Positions 33,617-42,658 are shown, counted from the stretch's first letter. The stretch is DNA of 64,000 nucleotides from Halovenus marina (GCF_051414115.1 NZ_JBLKNZ010000001.1:992001-1056000), one strand, 5' to 3'. Translations and numbers: made by a program. The notes: generated by a model from the sequence alone, not told the origin.

Positions 33617-33692
33617 CGTCGCTCTCACCCCGATAACCCGTCGGCGGCGTGGACGGAGGAATTAATATGCTCGCTACGTATATCCTCAGGTA

Positions 33693-34175
33693 GTGAGTGT
33701 CAACATCCAGCGACGGGTGGTACAGCCGGGCGAGGACGACTATCTCGACCAGGCCTGGCGACTCAAAGAGAAGATCAGACACGCCCGGGGTGTGCTCCGA
33801 CAGCGCCGCAGTTTCTTCGCGAGCGCCTACAAGCGCTCGACGGTGTATCTCTACGTCGAAACCGACACTGACGAACTGATCGGCTTCGCGGCCGTCCGCC
33901 GCGACGGGTACATTCTCTTTCTCGCTGTTGCAGACGACTATCGCGGCCAGGGTTTTGGCAAGCGACTGATCGCGAACGTTGCCGAGGAACACACGACTGT
34001 CACCTGCCACGCCCGAACCACGAACCGGGAGGCACTCGAGTTCTATCAGGCGCTGGGATTCGAGGTACAGCGCCGTATCGACAACTACTACGAGGACGGC
34101 GGCGACGCCTACTATCTCCAACTCGGCGAACACGAGGGGATCCGCGACCGGTTGGCGAATCTGCTCGGTCGATAG
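33693..34175 (+). CDS. GNAT-family N-acetyltransferase
   Basis: A 160-residue GNAT protein starting at GTG (MSVNIQRRVVQPGEDDYLDQAWRLKEKIRHARG). The acetyl-CoA loop is DDYRGQGFGKRLI near residues 82-94, and the C-terminal substrate side has REALEFYQALGFEVQRRIDNYYEDGGDAYYLQ. This resembles RimI-type protein N-terminal acetyltransferases. GTG is used where a TATA-like element (TTAATATGC, about 33660) lies 30 bases upstream. The acceptor is not known. It precedes the replication genes priS-GINS on the same strand by about 55 bases, which may be chance. Confidence 0.86.
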   Translation: MSVNIQRRVVQPGEDDYLDQAWRLKEKIRHARGVLRQRRSFFASAYKRSTVYLYVETDTDELIGFAAVRRDGYILFLAVADDYRGQGFGKRLIANVAEEHTTVTCHARTTNREALEFYQALGFEVQRRIDNYYEDGGDAYYLQLGEHEGIRDRLANLLGR

Positions 34176-34232
34176 CGATATCCAACCGCCACGAGCGCAA
34201 GTCATATTGTGCCGGTCGGAGAATGACCGAGC

Positions 34233-35408
34233 GTGAACGAGCGGACACGGGCGTATCTGCGCGGCCGCTTTGGCGACTACTACCGCCGGGCAGGTGTGGA
34301 TCCGCCGCCGGAGGCACACGAACGCGAGTGGGGCTACGTTCCCTGGACCGAGGGCCCCGGCGAGACCTACGTCCGCCACAACGCGATGCTCGATATGGGC
34401 GATTTGTCGCAGTTTCTCGCCCGCGAGCGTCCCCGCCACGTCTACTTCTCGGCCGGTCGCTACGACGACCCCGGCGCGGCCACGATGGACCAGAAGGGCT
34501 GGCGATCCTCAGATCTCATTTTCGATCTGGACGCCGACCACCTTCCGGGGACCGACCCGTCGGATAGTTACGCCGAGATGCTCGACACCTGCAAGGACGC
34601 ACTCTTCCGTCTGCTCTCCTTTCTCGAAGACGACTTCGCCTTCGCGGAACTTGACGTGGTCTTCTCCGGGAGTCGGGGCTATCACGTCCACGTTCGCGAC
34701 GACAGCGTCGCGCGTCTCGACAGCGACGCGCGCCGCGAAATCGTCGACTACGTCCGCGGGATCGGTCTGGAGTTCGACAGACTCGTGGAGGAGGAGACTG
34801 TCGCCGGATCGGTGGGTCGCGAGAGCCCGGCCAGCAACCGCTACCTACCGACAGACGGTGGCTGGGGCGCACGGGTCCACGAGGAACTGCTCGACCTTCT
34901 CGCAGCGGTCCGCGACAGCCCGAAATCGGAGGCGCTCGAACGCCTCCAGACCTACGAGGGTATCGGCGAGGGGCGTGCCGAGGCCGCCTACAACCTGACA
35001 CAGGACCGATTCGTCGAGATCGAGCGTGGCAACCTCTCCGCGCACAACGTCTTCGACACGCTCGCACAGCAGGTCGCGCGCGACGTCATCGAGGCACAGC
35101 AGGCCCCCATCGACGAACCCGTCTCGACGGACACCAATCGGTTAATTCGCCTGCCGGGAAGCCTCCACGGCGGGAGCGGACTGGCCGTGCGCCCGGTCGA
35201 GCGGTCGAAACTGGACGAGTTCGATCCGCTCGTCGACGCCATCCCGGAGACGTTCCGCGGCCACGACATCACGATCGAAGTGACAGACGGCGGGGTGGTC
35301 GAACTCGATGGCGATAGTTTTACACTGGAGGAGCGTGTTGCTACCGTTCCAGAGTACCTCGGCGTGTTCCTGATGAGTCGGGGACGTGCCGAAAAGGCCA
35401 AAGAATGA
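34233..35408 (+). CDS. priS: DNA primase small (catalytic) subunit PriS
   Basis: A 391-residue archaeo-eukaryotic primase catalytic subunit with GTG start. The DLD catalytic Asp pair is D98/D100 in LIFDLDADHLPG, preceded by VYFSAGRYDD. The conserved FSGSRGYHVHV follows near residue 150, and IRLPGSLHGGSGL lies near 305. PriS with PriL makes RNA or DNA primers for replication. It overlaps the downstream GINS gene by four bases (ATGA), so primase and the GINS helicase accessory subunit are translationally coupled, a known archaeal arrangement. Confidence 0.94.
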   Translation: MNERTRAYLRGRFGDYYRRAGVDPPPEAHEREWGYVPWTEGPGETYVRHNAMLDMGDLSQFLARERPRHVYFSAGRYDDPGAATMDQKGWRSSDLIFDLDADHLPGTDPSDSYAEMLDTCKDALFRLLSFLEDDFAFAELDVVFSGSRGYHVHVRDDSVARLDSDARREIVDYVRGIGLEFDRLVEEETVAGSVGRESPASNRYLPTDGGWGARVHEELLDLLAAVRDSPKSEALERLQTYEGIGEGRAEAAYNLTQDRFVEIERGNLSAHNVFDTLAQQVARDVIEAQQAPIDEPVSTDTNRLIRLPGSLHGGSGLAVRPVERSKLDEFDPLVDAIPETFRGHDITIEVTDGGVVELDGDSFTLEERVATVPEYLGVFLMSRGRAEKAKE

Positions 35409-36268
35409 ATCTCGACGAACTGCAGTCCGTGCGCGACCGCGAGCGCCAGACCGACAAGCTCCAGCAGTTGCGCGCGTCGTTTTACGCCGACGCTGGCGAG
35501 TTCATTCAGCAACTGCGCGAGGAGCGCGAGCGCGCCGCCGAGCGCGCGGACGACCCCTTCGACGCTCCCGAAGTGAACCAGTTGACCGACGAGATCAAGA
35601 CCGCCGAACAGACTGTCGAGGCCATCTACGAGAAGCGCGTCGGCAAAATCGTCAAGGCCGCCTCGTTTGCCGCCGCCGATCTTCCCTCCGAGTCCGAGGG
35701 CATGACCGACGAGGAACAGGCGCTGTTCGAGACGCTCGTCACCGACATCAAGGACAACCGCGAGCACGTGCTCGACGTGCTCGCGGGCGAGTCGTCCGCC
35801 CCGGTGGACGGCTCCGGAGTCGGATCGAGTGACTCATCCCCGGTCGAGACGGAGACGCAATCTGGCGTCGATCCGGAACGCGATACCGCGACGGACAGCA
35901 CATCCCGAGCGGTTCCGCCCGAACCGACCGACGAGCAACCTCCGGATACTGAGCAGTCAGCATCTGACGAGACCCCCGTTCCGCCGGACCAACCGGCCGA
36001 CACCGGCGTCTCCGCGGCCGATCTGATGGGCGACCAGAGCGACGAGTCGACAGCGACTCCCGAGGCGGACCCACCGATCAGAAAGGACGGCGGACAGGCG
36101 ACTACGGCGGACCTGCGCCGCGAGACGGTTCGGATCACCAAGGACATCGATACCTTCGTCGGCTTCGACGACCGGGAGTACGACCTGGCCGAAAACGACG
36201 TTGTAACTCTTCCTTCGACGAACGTTCCGCCGCTGCTCGAACGCGGTGTCGCAAAGGAGATAGACTGA
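35405..36268 (+). CDS. GINS complex subunit (Gins51-like)
   Basis: A 287-residue replication factor. The N-terminal A domain (1-125) is helical: MNLDELQSVRDRERQTDKLQQLRASFYADAGEFIQQLREER. An acidic, Pro/Thr-rich linker (about 130-235) is unusually long. The C-terminal B domain is a small beta unit: VRITKDIDTFVGFDDREYDLAENDVVTLPSTNVPPLLERGVAKEI. This A-B order matches archaeal Gins51 (Sld5/Psf1-like). It forms part of the CMG-like MCM-GINS-RecJ helicase complex. It is coupled to priS by a four-base overlap. Confidence 0.9.
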   Translation: MNLDELQSVRDRERQTDKLQQLRASFYADAGEFIQQLREERERAAERADDPFDAPEVNQLTDEIKTAEQTVEAIYEKRVGKIVKAASFAAADLPSESEGMTDEEQALFETLVTDIKDNREHVLDVLAGESSAPVDGSGVGSSDSSPVETETQSGVDPERDTATDSTSRAVPPEPTDEQPPDTEQSASDETPVPPDQPADTGVSAADLMGDQSDESTATPEADPPIRKDGGQATTADLRRETVRITKDIDTFVGFDDREYDLAENDVVTLPSTNVPPLLERGVAKEID

Positions 36269-36286
36269 TCGAGCGGGCTGGAGTCG

Positions 36287-37444
36287 TCAGGGGTTCGTGC
36301 TGGTCGGCCGACTGCCCAGCGTGAGTTGGAACGTCTGTCGCGTCCCGTCTCTGACTACCTCGATTTCGATCGTATCGCCGGGTTCGGTTTCGAGCGCGAG
36401 AAAAGCAGAGAGCCGTTCGCGGTTCGGGATCGACCAGTCGTCCATCCTGACGATGACGTCACCGCCGATCGGCTGAGCAGTGCCCGCTCTGACACCCTGT
36501 GGGTCGTTCGAGCCACGCAGGACGCCGTCGGCTGGTGTCCCGTTCAGCGCCTCGTTGATGTACACGCCCCAGGAGACAGGCAGGTCGTTGGCCTTGATGA
36601 TCTCGGGGGTCACGTTTCGCAAGTCCACACCGATGTAGGAGTGTTCGTAACTGCCGGTTTCGATCAGTTCAGGGACGACGTTTTTCACCATCGCCGCAGA
36701 GATTGCAAAGCCGACGTTGTCGCCCTGTCCGGCGCTTATCACGCCAACCACATTCCCCTCGAGTGTCACGAGCGGACCGCCGCTGTTACCGGGATTCAGC
36801 GCCGCGTCCGTCTGGACGCCGTCAGCGATGGAAAACGACCGTCCGGGGATCGATATTGTCCGATTGCGCCCGCTGATGACGCCCGTGGTGAACGATCCAG
36901 TCAGCCCGAAGGGGTTGCCGATTGCGGCCACTTCGGTTCCGACGGGTTGGGGTTGGTCGACCATCGGGAGTGGTGTCGCCTCTGCTGGGGGTTTGGTGAC
37001 GGAGATGACGGCCAGATCGCTGTGAACATCTCGGCCGACAATACTCGCCTCCCGCCAGCCAACGTTGGTGAACCAGACGTAGACTGCGGTTGCATCCCTG
37101 ACGACGTGGTCGTTTGTCACCATGTAGTCGTCGTCGTACACCCACGCAGTGCCCCCCGAAGTGCCGCCGTACTGCTCGACGCGAACGGCCCCGACAGAGT
37201 CGACCGCCTCCCGGTACACTTTCGTGAACTCGGAATCTGTTGGGAGCGGTTCACCTGCCTGTTCGGGCCGGTCGAACGTCTCGGGAAAGGATCCGCCGGA
37301 CCCGGCGTCTTGGGTTTGTCGGTCGCTCGTGGCTGGCGTGGTTTCGATCGTCGGCGCAGAATCGAGACAGCCAGCGACTGAGGCAGAGAGGAGTCCGCCA
37401 GCGGCGGCGAGCAACCGCCGCCGTGAGATCCGCGAATCGTTCAT
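36287..37444 (-). CDS. HtrA/DegP-like S1C serine protease lipoprotein
   Basis: A 385-residue exported protease. The Tat lipoprotein signal is SRRRLLAAAGGLLSASVAGC with lipid Cys26. The trypsin-like domain has the catalytic His in VTNDHVV, Asp in VHSDLAV and Ser in LNPGNSGGPLV, all intact. A C-terminal PDZ domain (about 285-380) contains YIGVDLRNVTPEIIKANDLPVSWGVYI and DVIVRMDDWSI. HtrA proteins degrade misfolded extracytoplasmic proteins. The start at 37444 (MNDSRISRRR) is chosen because it places the RR motif near the N-terminus; the ORF reaching 37510 has no such signal at its start. It is convergent with the GINS gene. Confidence 0.92.
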   Translation of the reverse strand: MNDSRISRRRLLAAAGGLLSASVAGCLDSAPTIETTPATSDRQTQDAGSGGSFPETFDRPEQAGEPLPTDSEFTKVYREAVDSVGAVRVEQYGGTSGGTAWVYDDDYMVTNDHVVRDATAVYVWFTNVGWREASIVGRDVHSDLAVISVTKPPAEATPLPMVDQPQPVGTEVAAIGNPFGLTGSFTTGVISGRNRTISIPGRSFSIADGVQTDAALNPGNSGGPLVTLEGNVVGVISAGQGDNVGFAISAAMVKNVVPELIETGSYEHSYIGVDLRNVTPEIIKANDLPVSWGVYINEALNGTPADGVLRGSNDPQGVRAGTAQPIGGDVIVRMDDWSIPNRERLSAFLALETEPGDTIEIEVVRDGTRQTFQLTLGSRPTSTNP

Positions 37445-37513
37445 ACCCCGATCAGGGGCGGCACAAAAATAAATTACAGGTTGGTCAGGGCACGCACTGG
37501 GTTGGCTCACCCG

Positions 37514-38386
37514 TCAGGCGTTGACACGCTCCAGATACTGGTTGACGACGACCTGTCCTCGTGTCGTCAGTTCGACGCCGTCGGATGTCGGCCGGAGCAG
37601 ACCATCCTCGTGAAGCGACCGGAGCAGCGCCTTGACAGAGCCCTGCACGTCCACGACGTTTCCGACTGCGACGTTCGTCCCGCGCGTCGAGTACAGCGTG
37701 ACGAGCGTCTCCACTTCCGATTCTGTCAGGGAGATGTCCTGCAGTGACGCCATCAGCTGGTCGTACTCCCGCCGGAGATACCGCCCGAGCAGCGAGAGAG
37801 TTCGGCTCGACCCCATCGCAGTGACGGTCGTCAGCGCCGTCCCGTCCTGCATGTGCCTAAGCACGAACGCTGGCCGGGTTTCGCCGTTGATCTTCCGTGA
37901 CTCGCGGTCGAAACTGGTCACCGACGAGGGGGAGACGGAGACCCCCTCCCTCTCTGTCTTGAACACGACCTGTCCCGACGACAGCGACACGGAGCAGGGT
38001 ACGAACTGGCTGTCGGTGACGCGACCACCGCGGCGCGCCGGGTGTTTGAAGACGGCACCCGTCTCGTTCAGAATAACTTTGAACAGGACGGTGTGGAACT
38101 TCTCTATGGTCGTCTCGTCGCCGCTGACGACAGCGACGGAGCGACTGCCGTCCCGTTCGTACGCGACCGTCACCGGCGTTCCAGGGACGGCATCGAATAG
38201 CTGGGGAACGAACCCGAAGTTGATGTCGAGAACCGACGACAGTGGTATCGTCACACGGTCGCTTTCGCTCGATGCAAGAACGAGCTGCCCGGAGCCAAGC
38301 AGAACACGGCCCTGCGTGGGCTGATCCCACTCAGCGGTCTCGTCGGTAATTGTCGCTACGAAGTCAGCGACCGTCGACTGTGCCAT
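37514..38386 (-). CDS. cheF: Taxis protein CheF
   Basis: A 290-residue protein matching the archaeal CheF family (DUF439). The N-terminal half is beta-rich (TVADFVATITDETAEWDQPTQGRVLLGSGQLVLASSESDRVTIPLSSVLDINFGF), the middle has RKINGETRPAFVLRHMQDGTALTTV, and the C-terminus has a winged-helix-like LTESEVETLVTLYSTRG... DGVELTTRGQVVVNQYLERV. CheF links the CheY/CheD/CheC2 chemotaxis system to the archaellum motor and is special to archaea. Here it is away from any archaellum or che genes in view. It may be one of several copies; orphan CheF proteins exist in haloarchaea. Confidence 0.88.
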   Translation of the reverse strand: MAQSTVADFVATITDETAEWDQPTQGRVLLGSGQLVLASSESDRVTIPLSSVLDINFGFVPQLFDAVPGTPVTVAYERDGSRSVAVVSGDETTIEKFHTVLFKVILNETGAVFKHPARRGGRVTDSQFVPCSVSLSSGQVVFKTEREGVSVSPSSVTSFDRESRKINGETRPAFVLRHMQDGTALTTVTAMGSSRTLSLLGRYLRREYDQLMASLQDISLTESEVETLVTLYSTRGTNVAVGNVVDVQGSVKALLRSLHEDGLLRPTSDGVELTTRGQVVVNQYLERVNA

Positions 38387-38485
38387 TTCTCGGTCTTCGA
38401 TCGGGGCGGAGTTCTCTTAAATAATCGGGATGATTTCATCGAGAGATAATGCCCAACTGTCCGAGCAGGTCGTGCCGGGCCGAAC

Positions 38486-39838
38486 CTACTCGACGAGTGG
38501 CGAGCCATCCGCTCGCGGCCCGAGTTCGGGTCCGAAGGGCGGGTCGTCGGGGTCGATCCGACGCCGCTTCTCGTAGTCAGTCGAGCGCTCGACGGGGATC
38601 CGACCGATTGCAGTTATCATCTCGACGTACTCTTCGAAGGAGCGCTGCTGGCCGAAATCACCGCCAGCGCGCTTTGTAATCTCTTCGGAGAGAATCGTCC
38701 CCATGAAGTCGTCCGCACCACAGGAGAGCATCTTGAGCCCCTGTTCGTCGCCGTACTTGACCCAGGAGGACTGAATGTGGTCGATGTTGTCGAGAAAGAG
38801 CCGCGAGACGGCGATCATCAGTTCGTCTTCGTCGGTTGTCGCGCCGCCATCTATCATGTCTCGCTCGAACAGCGGCGTGTTCGCGTGGATGAACGAGAGG
38901 GGGACGAACTCGGTGATCGCTCCAGTTCGGTCCTGCAGGTCACGGATGACTTCGAGATGTTTCACCCGGTGAGCCTCGTTTTCGACGTGGCCGTACATGA
39001 TCGTCGCGGTGACCGGCAGACCGACCGCCGTGGCGGCTTCCATCGCCTCGACCCACTCGTCGGTTCGGATCTTGCCCGGACAGATCACGTCTCGCACCTC
39101 GTCAACGAGGATTTCGGCCGCCGTTCCGGGGACCGAATCGAGACCCGCCGACACGAGTCGCTCGTAGACTTCCTCGTAACTCCAGTCGGTTCCGCGCCGT
39201 GCGTGGTATGCTTCCTCTGGGGTGATCGAGTGAACGTGCACGTCGTCGACACTCATCGCCTCGATCTGTTCGCAGTAGGTCCCGGGGTTGACATCGTACC
39301 GCTCCGGCGGTCGGTAGTTCAGGTCACCGCGGTCGCTCGATTCGAGCAGTTCGCGGTGCTGTTCGTCGAGCACGAACGCCGGATGGAGACCACTCACAGA
39401 CGTTACCTCGTAGATACCGGTGTCGAGCGCTGCCTCGACAATTTCTCGGGACTCCTCTGGCGTCTTCGTAAAGCCCGGGTGGTCGCCGTTCTCAGTGAGG
39501 AACTGCTCGGACCGGTCCTTGAAGTTGCAGAACAGACAGCCCGTGTTGCAGGCCGTGGTCACGTTGTTGTTGAGGTTGGCGACGAACGTGACTTCCTCCC
39601 CGACCACCTCGGCACGTCGCCGGTCTGCGGCTTCGAGCACCGCTTCCTTCCGCTCGCGGTCGATGCCGGGATGGTCGGTCCCGGTTGTCAACAGTTCGAT
39701 GCCGTCATCGACGGTGAGACGCTGCCCGGACCGCGCCGTTTCGAGTGCGTTCTCGAACGACTGGTCGGTCTCCGGGCGCATCTCGAAGTCAAACTGGTCC
39801 CGGGGGATGTTCGTCCAGCCCTCCGAAGCTCCTGCCAT
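38486..39838 (-). CDS. cofH: CofH, F420 precursor (FO) synthase subunit 2
   Basis: A 450-residue radical SAM enzyme. The iron-sulfur binding CNTGCLFC (C97, C101, C104) is a CxxxCxxC motif, and GIYEVTSVSGLHPAF and SWVKYGDEQGLKMLSCGADDFMGTILSE are CofH signatures. With CofG it makes 7,8-didemethyl-8-hydroxy-5-deazariboflavin from tyrosine and a diaminouracil. CofG is not in this window. The product F420 serves enzymes such as the LLM oxidoreductase at 6297. Length is normal for haloarchaeal CofH, which has an acidic N-terminal extension. Confidence 0.92.
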   Translation of the reverse strand: MAGASEGWTNIPRDQFDFEMRPETDQSFENALETARSGQRLTVDDGIELLTTGTDHPGIDRERKEAVLEAADRRRAEVVGEEVTFVANLNNNVTTACNTGCLFCNFKDRSEQFLTENGDHPGFTKTPEESREIVEAALDTGIYEVTSVSGLHPAFVLDEQHRELLESSDRGDLNYRPPERYDVNPGTYCEQIEAMSVDDVHVHSITPEEAYHARRGTDWSYEEVYERLVSAGLDSVPGTAAEILVDEVRDVICPGKIRTDEWVEAMEAATAVGLPVTATIMYGHVENEAHRVKHLEVIRDLQDRTGAITEFVPLSFIHANTPLFERDMIDGGATTDEDELMIAVSRLFLDNIDHIQSSWVKYGDEQGLKMLSCGADDFMGTILSEEITKRAGGDFGQQRSFEEYVEMITAIGRIPVERSTDYEKRRRIDPDDPPFGPELGPRADGSPLVE

Positions 39839-39945
39839 TTCCTAGCACTCGACGGCTAGAGAGTAAAAGATGCGCGGTTCCACACCGTTTTGCCACAGTC
39901 TCGGATCACTGTCTGAGAGACCACGTTCCGAACCGGAACGACCGG

Positions 39946-40959
39946 TCAGGCTTCGGGCTGGATCGACACGAGTTGGTCGAACTGCTTGCGAAAGCGCGCC
40001 TCAGCGCGTGCCTGGGCGAGGTCGGAAAAGTCGGCGAAGGCAACGTCGAAACTCGCCATTCGCCAGACGAGCGTCGCGAAGTGATACACCGCCCGGCGCT
40101 GTTCGTAGCCCGGGGTTGGCTCGAACTCCATGTGCGCTCGATACCCCTCGTACAGCCGCTTTCGAAGGCGCTTCCGGGTCGGCCCGTCCCGAAATGCCGG
40201 GTCGATGAACAGAAAGTCCGTCCGTGCGAGGTGGTACTCCGGGTCGCCCGCGAGGACGAACTGCCAGTCGAGCACGGTCGTGACTGGTTCCGAGGACGTC
40301 GGGTCAAAGAGCATGTTCGCTGGCCGGAAATCGTCGTGGACCAGCCGTGGCACGCCCTTCGATTCGATGACTCCGACGTTGTCATCGAGATACTGCGTGG
40401 CCGGTCGCTGCAGGTCGGCAAAGGGCGTGTCTGCGAGTCTGTCGATGTAGTGTTCGACTAGCTTCTGAAAGAACCCCTGCCAGTCCCAGCAACACTCGTT
40501 GACGACCAGACGGCCGTCGTCGAGACCGAGATGCCCGAACCCCTCGAATCCGATTTCCGAGTGCATATCGCCGAGAATTGCCCCGACGTGTTCGAGGACG
40601 CGTCCCCGTGTCTCGCTATCGAGTTGTCCGAGCGCCTGCGCGAGATTCTCCCCCTGAATGCGCTCAGTCACGAAATACGGCTGCACGTCCAGGTCCGGCC
40701 GTTTCTCGAAGACGAGGATGCGCGGCACCGGCAGGTCGGTTCGGTCGGCCACGTAGTCGTGCAGAAACGGTTCCACCGCGAACTGCCCCTCCCCGTTGTC
40801 GAACTTTACCACCACTTCGTAGGTCTCCCCGGCGTACTCGAGCGTGACGAGAAACACCTCCCCTTGATGTCCCGCCGTCGGCCGCTCGAAACTGAACGTC
40901 TCGAAATCCGGCCCGGAGTCTTCGAGCACCACCTCGATGTCTCGCTCTGGAGTCGACAC
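39946..40959 (-). CDS. Aminoglycoside phosphotransferase-fold kinase
   Basis: A 337-residue protein of the APH/choline-kinase superfamily, GTG start. The catalytic loop is VHDDFRPANMLFD (general base Asp) and the metal motif is VLDWQFVLAGDPEYHL. The N-terminal lobe contains EVVVKFDN with the ATP-binding Lys. Haloarchaeal members may phosphorylate small molecules rather than give drug resistance. In the upstream region is a perfect palindrome TATCAATATTGATA (41011-41024), possibly regulatory. It is transcribed away from cofH by its own promoter. Substrate unknown. Confidence 0.85.
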   Translation of the reverse strand: MSTPERDIEVVLEDSGPDFETFSFERPTAGHQGEVFLVTLEYAGETYEVVVKFDNGEGQFAVEPFLHDYVADRTDLPVPRILVFEKRPDLDVQPYFVTERIQGENLAQALGQLDSETRGRVLEHVGAILGDMHSEIGFEGFGHLGLDDGRLVVNECCWDWQGFFQKLVEHYIDRLADTPFADLQRPATQYLDDNVGVIESKGVPRLVHDDFRPANMLFDPTSSEPVTTVLDWQFVLAGDPEYHLARTDFLFIDPAFRDGPTRKRLRKRLYEGYRAHMEFEPTPGYEQRRAVYHFATLVWRMASFDVAFADFSDLAQARAEARFRKQFDQLVSIQPEA

Positions 40960-41010
40960 AGACAGACATTATCGACAACACAGAAAAAACCTTACCTGTT
41001 TGAGAGGTAC

Positions 41011-41024
41011 TATCAATATTGATA
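41011..41024. promoter_or_regulatory. 14-base perfect palindrome TATCAATATTGATA
   Basis: The palindrome lies about 50 bases upstream of the APH-fold kinase start and is the most symmetric element in the 225-base gap to ndk. It is a candidate operator for the kinase. A looser repeat, GATAT-n7-ATATC, lies further upstream (41075-41091). Confidence 0.35.
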
Positions 41025-41184
41025 CGTGAAATCAGGTGTGGTTACTTTGCCCGTGATGCGCGTCGTATCCGCGATATTGTGTGGATATCGTGAGTCACCC
41101 GTTTGCTATTATTTCGGATATCGTATGTGACGATCAACGGATACGACTGGGGGCTCACGCGTTCGATGCTGGGGGACCGACGAG

Positions 41185-41646
41185 TTATTCGTACAGCCAG
41201 GTCTCGTCGATCTGTTCCCAGTCGATCAGTTCCTCGTCGTCGAAGAAGAGGTCGATCTCTCGCTCGTTCGCGCCGGGGTCCTCGTTGTCGGAGCCGTGGA
41301 TGACGTTCCGACCGAGGTCGAGTCCGAAGTCACCGCGGATCGTTCCGGGTTCGGATTCGGCGGGGTCGGTCTCGCCCATCATCTTCCGGACCTGCCGGGT
41401 CGCGTCCTGTCCTTCCCAGACCATCGCCATCACCGGGCCGGACGTGATGAATCCGACGAGGTCGTCGAAGAATGGCTTGTCTTCGTGTTCGCCGTAGTGC
41501 TCTTCTGCGAGGTCCTGGTCGATCTGCATGAACTTCGCGCCAACGAGTTTCAGCCCGCGCTCCTCGAACCGGGAGATGATCTCCCCGATCAGGCCGCGCT
41601 GGACGCCGTCGGGCTTGACCATCACGAACGTACGCTCCTCGCTCAT
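41185..41646 (-). CDS. ndk: Nucleoside diphosphate kinase
   Basis: A 153-residue NDK with phospho-His117 in NVIHGSD and a conserved KPDGVQRGLIGEII N-terminus. It equilibrates nucleoside di- and triphosphates using ATP. It is the last gene of the operon rpl7ae-rps28e-rpl24e-ndk, overlapping the L24e gene by four bases (ATGA). This order is a known archaeal cluster. Length and catalytic residues are normal. Confidence 0.97.
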   Translation of the reverse strand: MSEERTFVMVKPDGVQRGLIGEIISRFEERGLKLVGAKFMQIDQDLAEEHYGEHEDKPFFDDLVGFITSGPVMAMVWEGQDATRQVRKMMGETDPAESEPGTIRGDFGLDLGRNVIHGSDNEDPGANEREIDLFFDDEELIDWEQIDETWLYE

Positions 41647-42071
41647 GCTTCTGCCTCGGTCTCCTCGTCGTCGACCTCCGCGTCGTCCTCGGCGTCTGCC
41701 GTGTCCGCTTCGTCATCTTCTGCCTCGGCATCAGGTTCCTCCGCGTCGTCAGCCTCGGCGTCCTCAGACTCCTCCGCTTCGTCGGCTTCAGCGTCTGTGT
41801 CCGATTCGTCGGTTTCTGCCGCAGCGTCTTCGTCGGCTTCGTCTTCTTCGTCGGATTCGGCCTCCTCCGTCGCGTCCGCGGCTTCAGCGTCGGTTTCCTC
41901 TTCCTCGTAGCCGATCCACTCCAGGTCGCGGGATTCGCGGCCCATGAAGTAGTTTTTCTCGGCTTTCGAGTCGACGAACCAGAGGATTGTGCCGTCGTTT
42001 TTGACGAACATCTTCCCGGTTCCCGGCTCGATTTCCTCGCCTGTGTAGTCACAGGTGCGCTTGTCGACCAT
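41643..42071 (-). CDS. rpl24e: Ribosomal protein L24e with acidic tail and lost zinc cysteines
   Basis: A 142-residue protein. Residues 1-54 are the L24e domain (MVDKRTCDYTGEEIEPGTGKMFVKNDGTILWFVDSKAEKNYFMGRESRDLEWIGY). In the classic form four cysteines bind zinc, but here only Cys7 remains: the others are replaced (CDYT, FVDS, KAEK). The remaining ~88 residues are an extreme acidic repeat tract of Glu, Asp, Ala and Ser, far longer than typical L24e. The tail is likely unstructured and may help solubility in salt. It overlaps ndk by four bases and rps28e by one base. Confidence 0.92.
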   Translation of the reverse strand: MVDKRTCDYTGEEIEPGTGKMFVKNDGTILWFVDSKAEKNYFMGRESRDLEWIGYEEEETDAEAADATEEAESDEEDEADEDAAAETDESDTDAEADEAEESEDAEADDAEEPDAEAEDDEADTADAEDDAEVDDEETEAEA

Positions 42072-42289
42072 TATTGTCCTCCGATGGTGTCGGCCTCGCG
42101 TGCGGTTTCACGCAACTGGAGGACGTCACCGACCCGAACCGGTCCGAGGACGTTCCGGGTGATGATGCGCCCGTTGTCCTGGGTGCGGCACTTGACCTGC
42201 ATGGCCTCGCCGTGCATCCCGGTTCGGCCCACGACCTCGATGACCTCCGCTGGCGTGGAGCCGTCGTCTTCAGATTCCTCTGCGCTCAT
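42071..42289 (-). CDS. rps28e: Ribosomal protein S28e
   Basis: A 72-residue S28e. The core motif EVVGRTGMHGEAMQVKCR, then RNVLGPVRVGDVLQLRETARE, is diagnostic of the OB-fold small-subunit protein. An N-terminal acidic stretch MSAEESEDDGST is a haloarchaeal addition. The gene begins 6 bases downstream of the rpl7ae stop and its stop overlaps the start codon of rpl24e, as expected for a cotranscribed operon. Confidence 0.96.
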   Translation of the reverse strand: MSAEESEDDGSTPAEVIEVVGRTGMHGEAMQVKCRTQDNGRIITRNVLGPVRVGDVLQLRETAREADTIGGQ

Positions 42290-42295
42290 TGATGC

Positions 42296-42658
42296 TCACC
42301 GAAGTTCCTCGACCTTCTCGGCGATGTCCTCGATATCATCGACGGCATCGCCTGCGTCGACGACCGCCGCGGCGGCGCTGCCGACTTCCAGCCCGGCCGC
42401 GTGGCCGAGGTCGTCCTGTGTCTCCACGAAGACGACGGGGATCGACTTCTCGTCTGCGATCTCCGGCAGGTGCATCACGACCTCCTCGGGCTGGACGTCC
42501 TCGGCGACGAAGACGAGCTCGGCGTTGCCGCGCTCGACCGCTTTGGTCGTCTCGTTGGTTCCTTTCTTGACTGTTCCTGTGTCCCGTGCGATCTCCAGTG
42601 CCTCGAGGGCGTCGTCCTGCAGATCTGCGGGTACGTCGAAGTTAACGTATACTGGCAT
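42296..42658 (-). CDS. rpl7ae: Ribosomal protein L7Ae
   Basis: A 120-residue L7Ae: MPVYVNFDVPADLQDDALEALEIARDTGTVKKGTNETTKAVERGNAELVFVAEDVQPEEVVMHLP. The RNA-contact motif KKGTNETTKAVERG is intact. It binds kink-turns in 23S rRNA, box C/D and H/ACA guide RNAs and RNase P. It heads the operon and has a strong Shine-Dalgarno GGAGGTG (complement of 42668-42675), unusual among the mostly leaderless genes here. A leader of about 100 bases with stable hairpins precedes it, discussed in the findings. The longer ORF to 42724 lies within this leader and is rejected. Confidence 0.96.
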   Translation of the reverse strand: MPVYVNFDVPADLQDDALEALEIARDTGTVKKGTNETTKAVERGNAELVFVAEDVQPEEVVMHLPEIADEKSIPVVFVETQDDLGHAAGLEVGSAAAAVVDAGDAVDDIEDIAEKVEELR

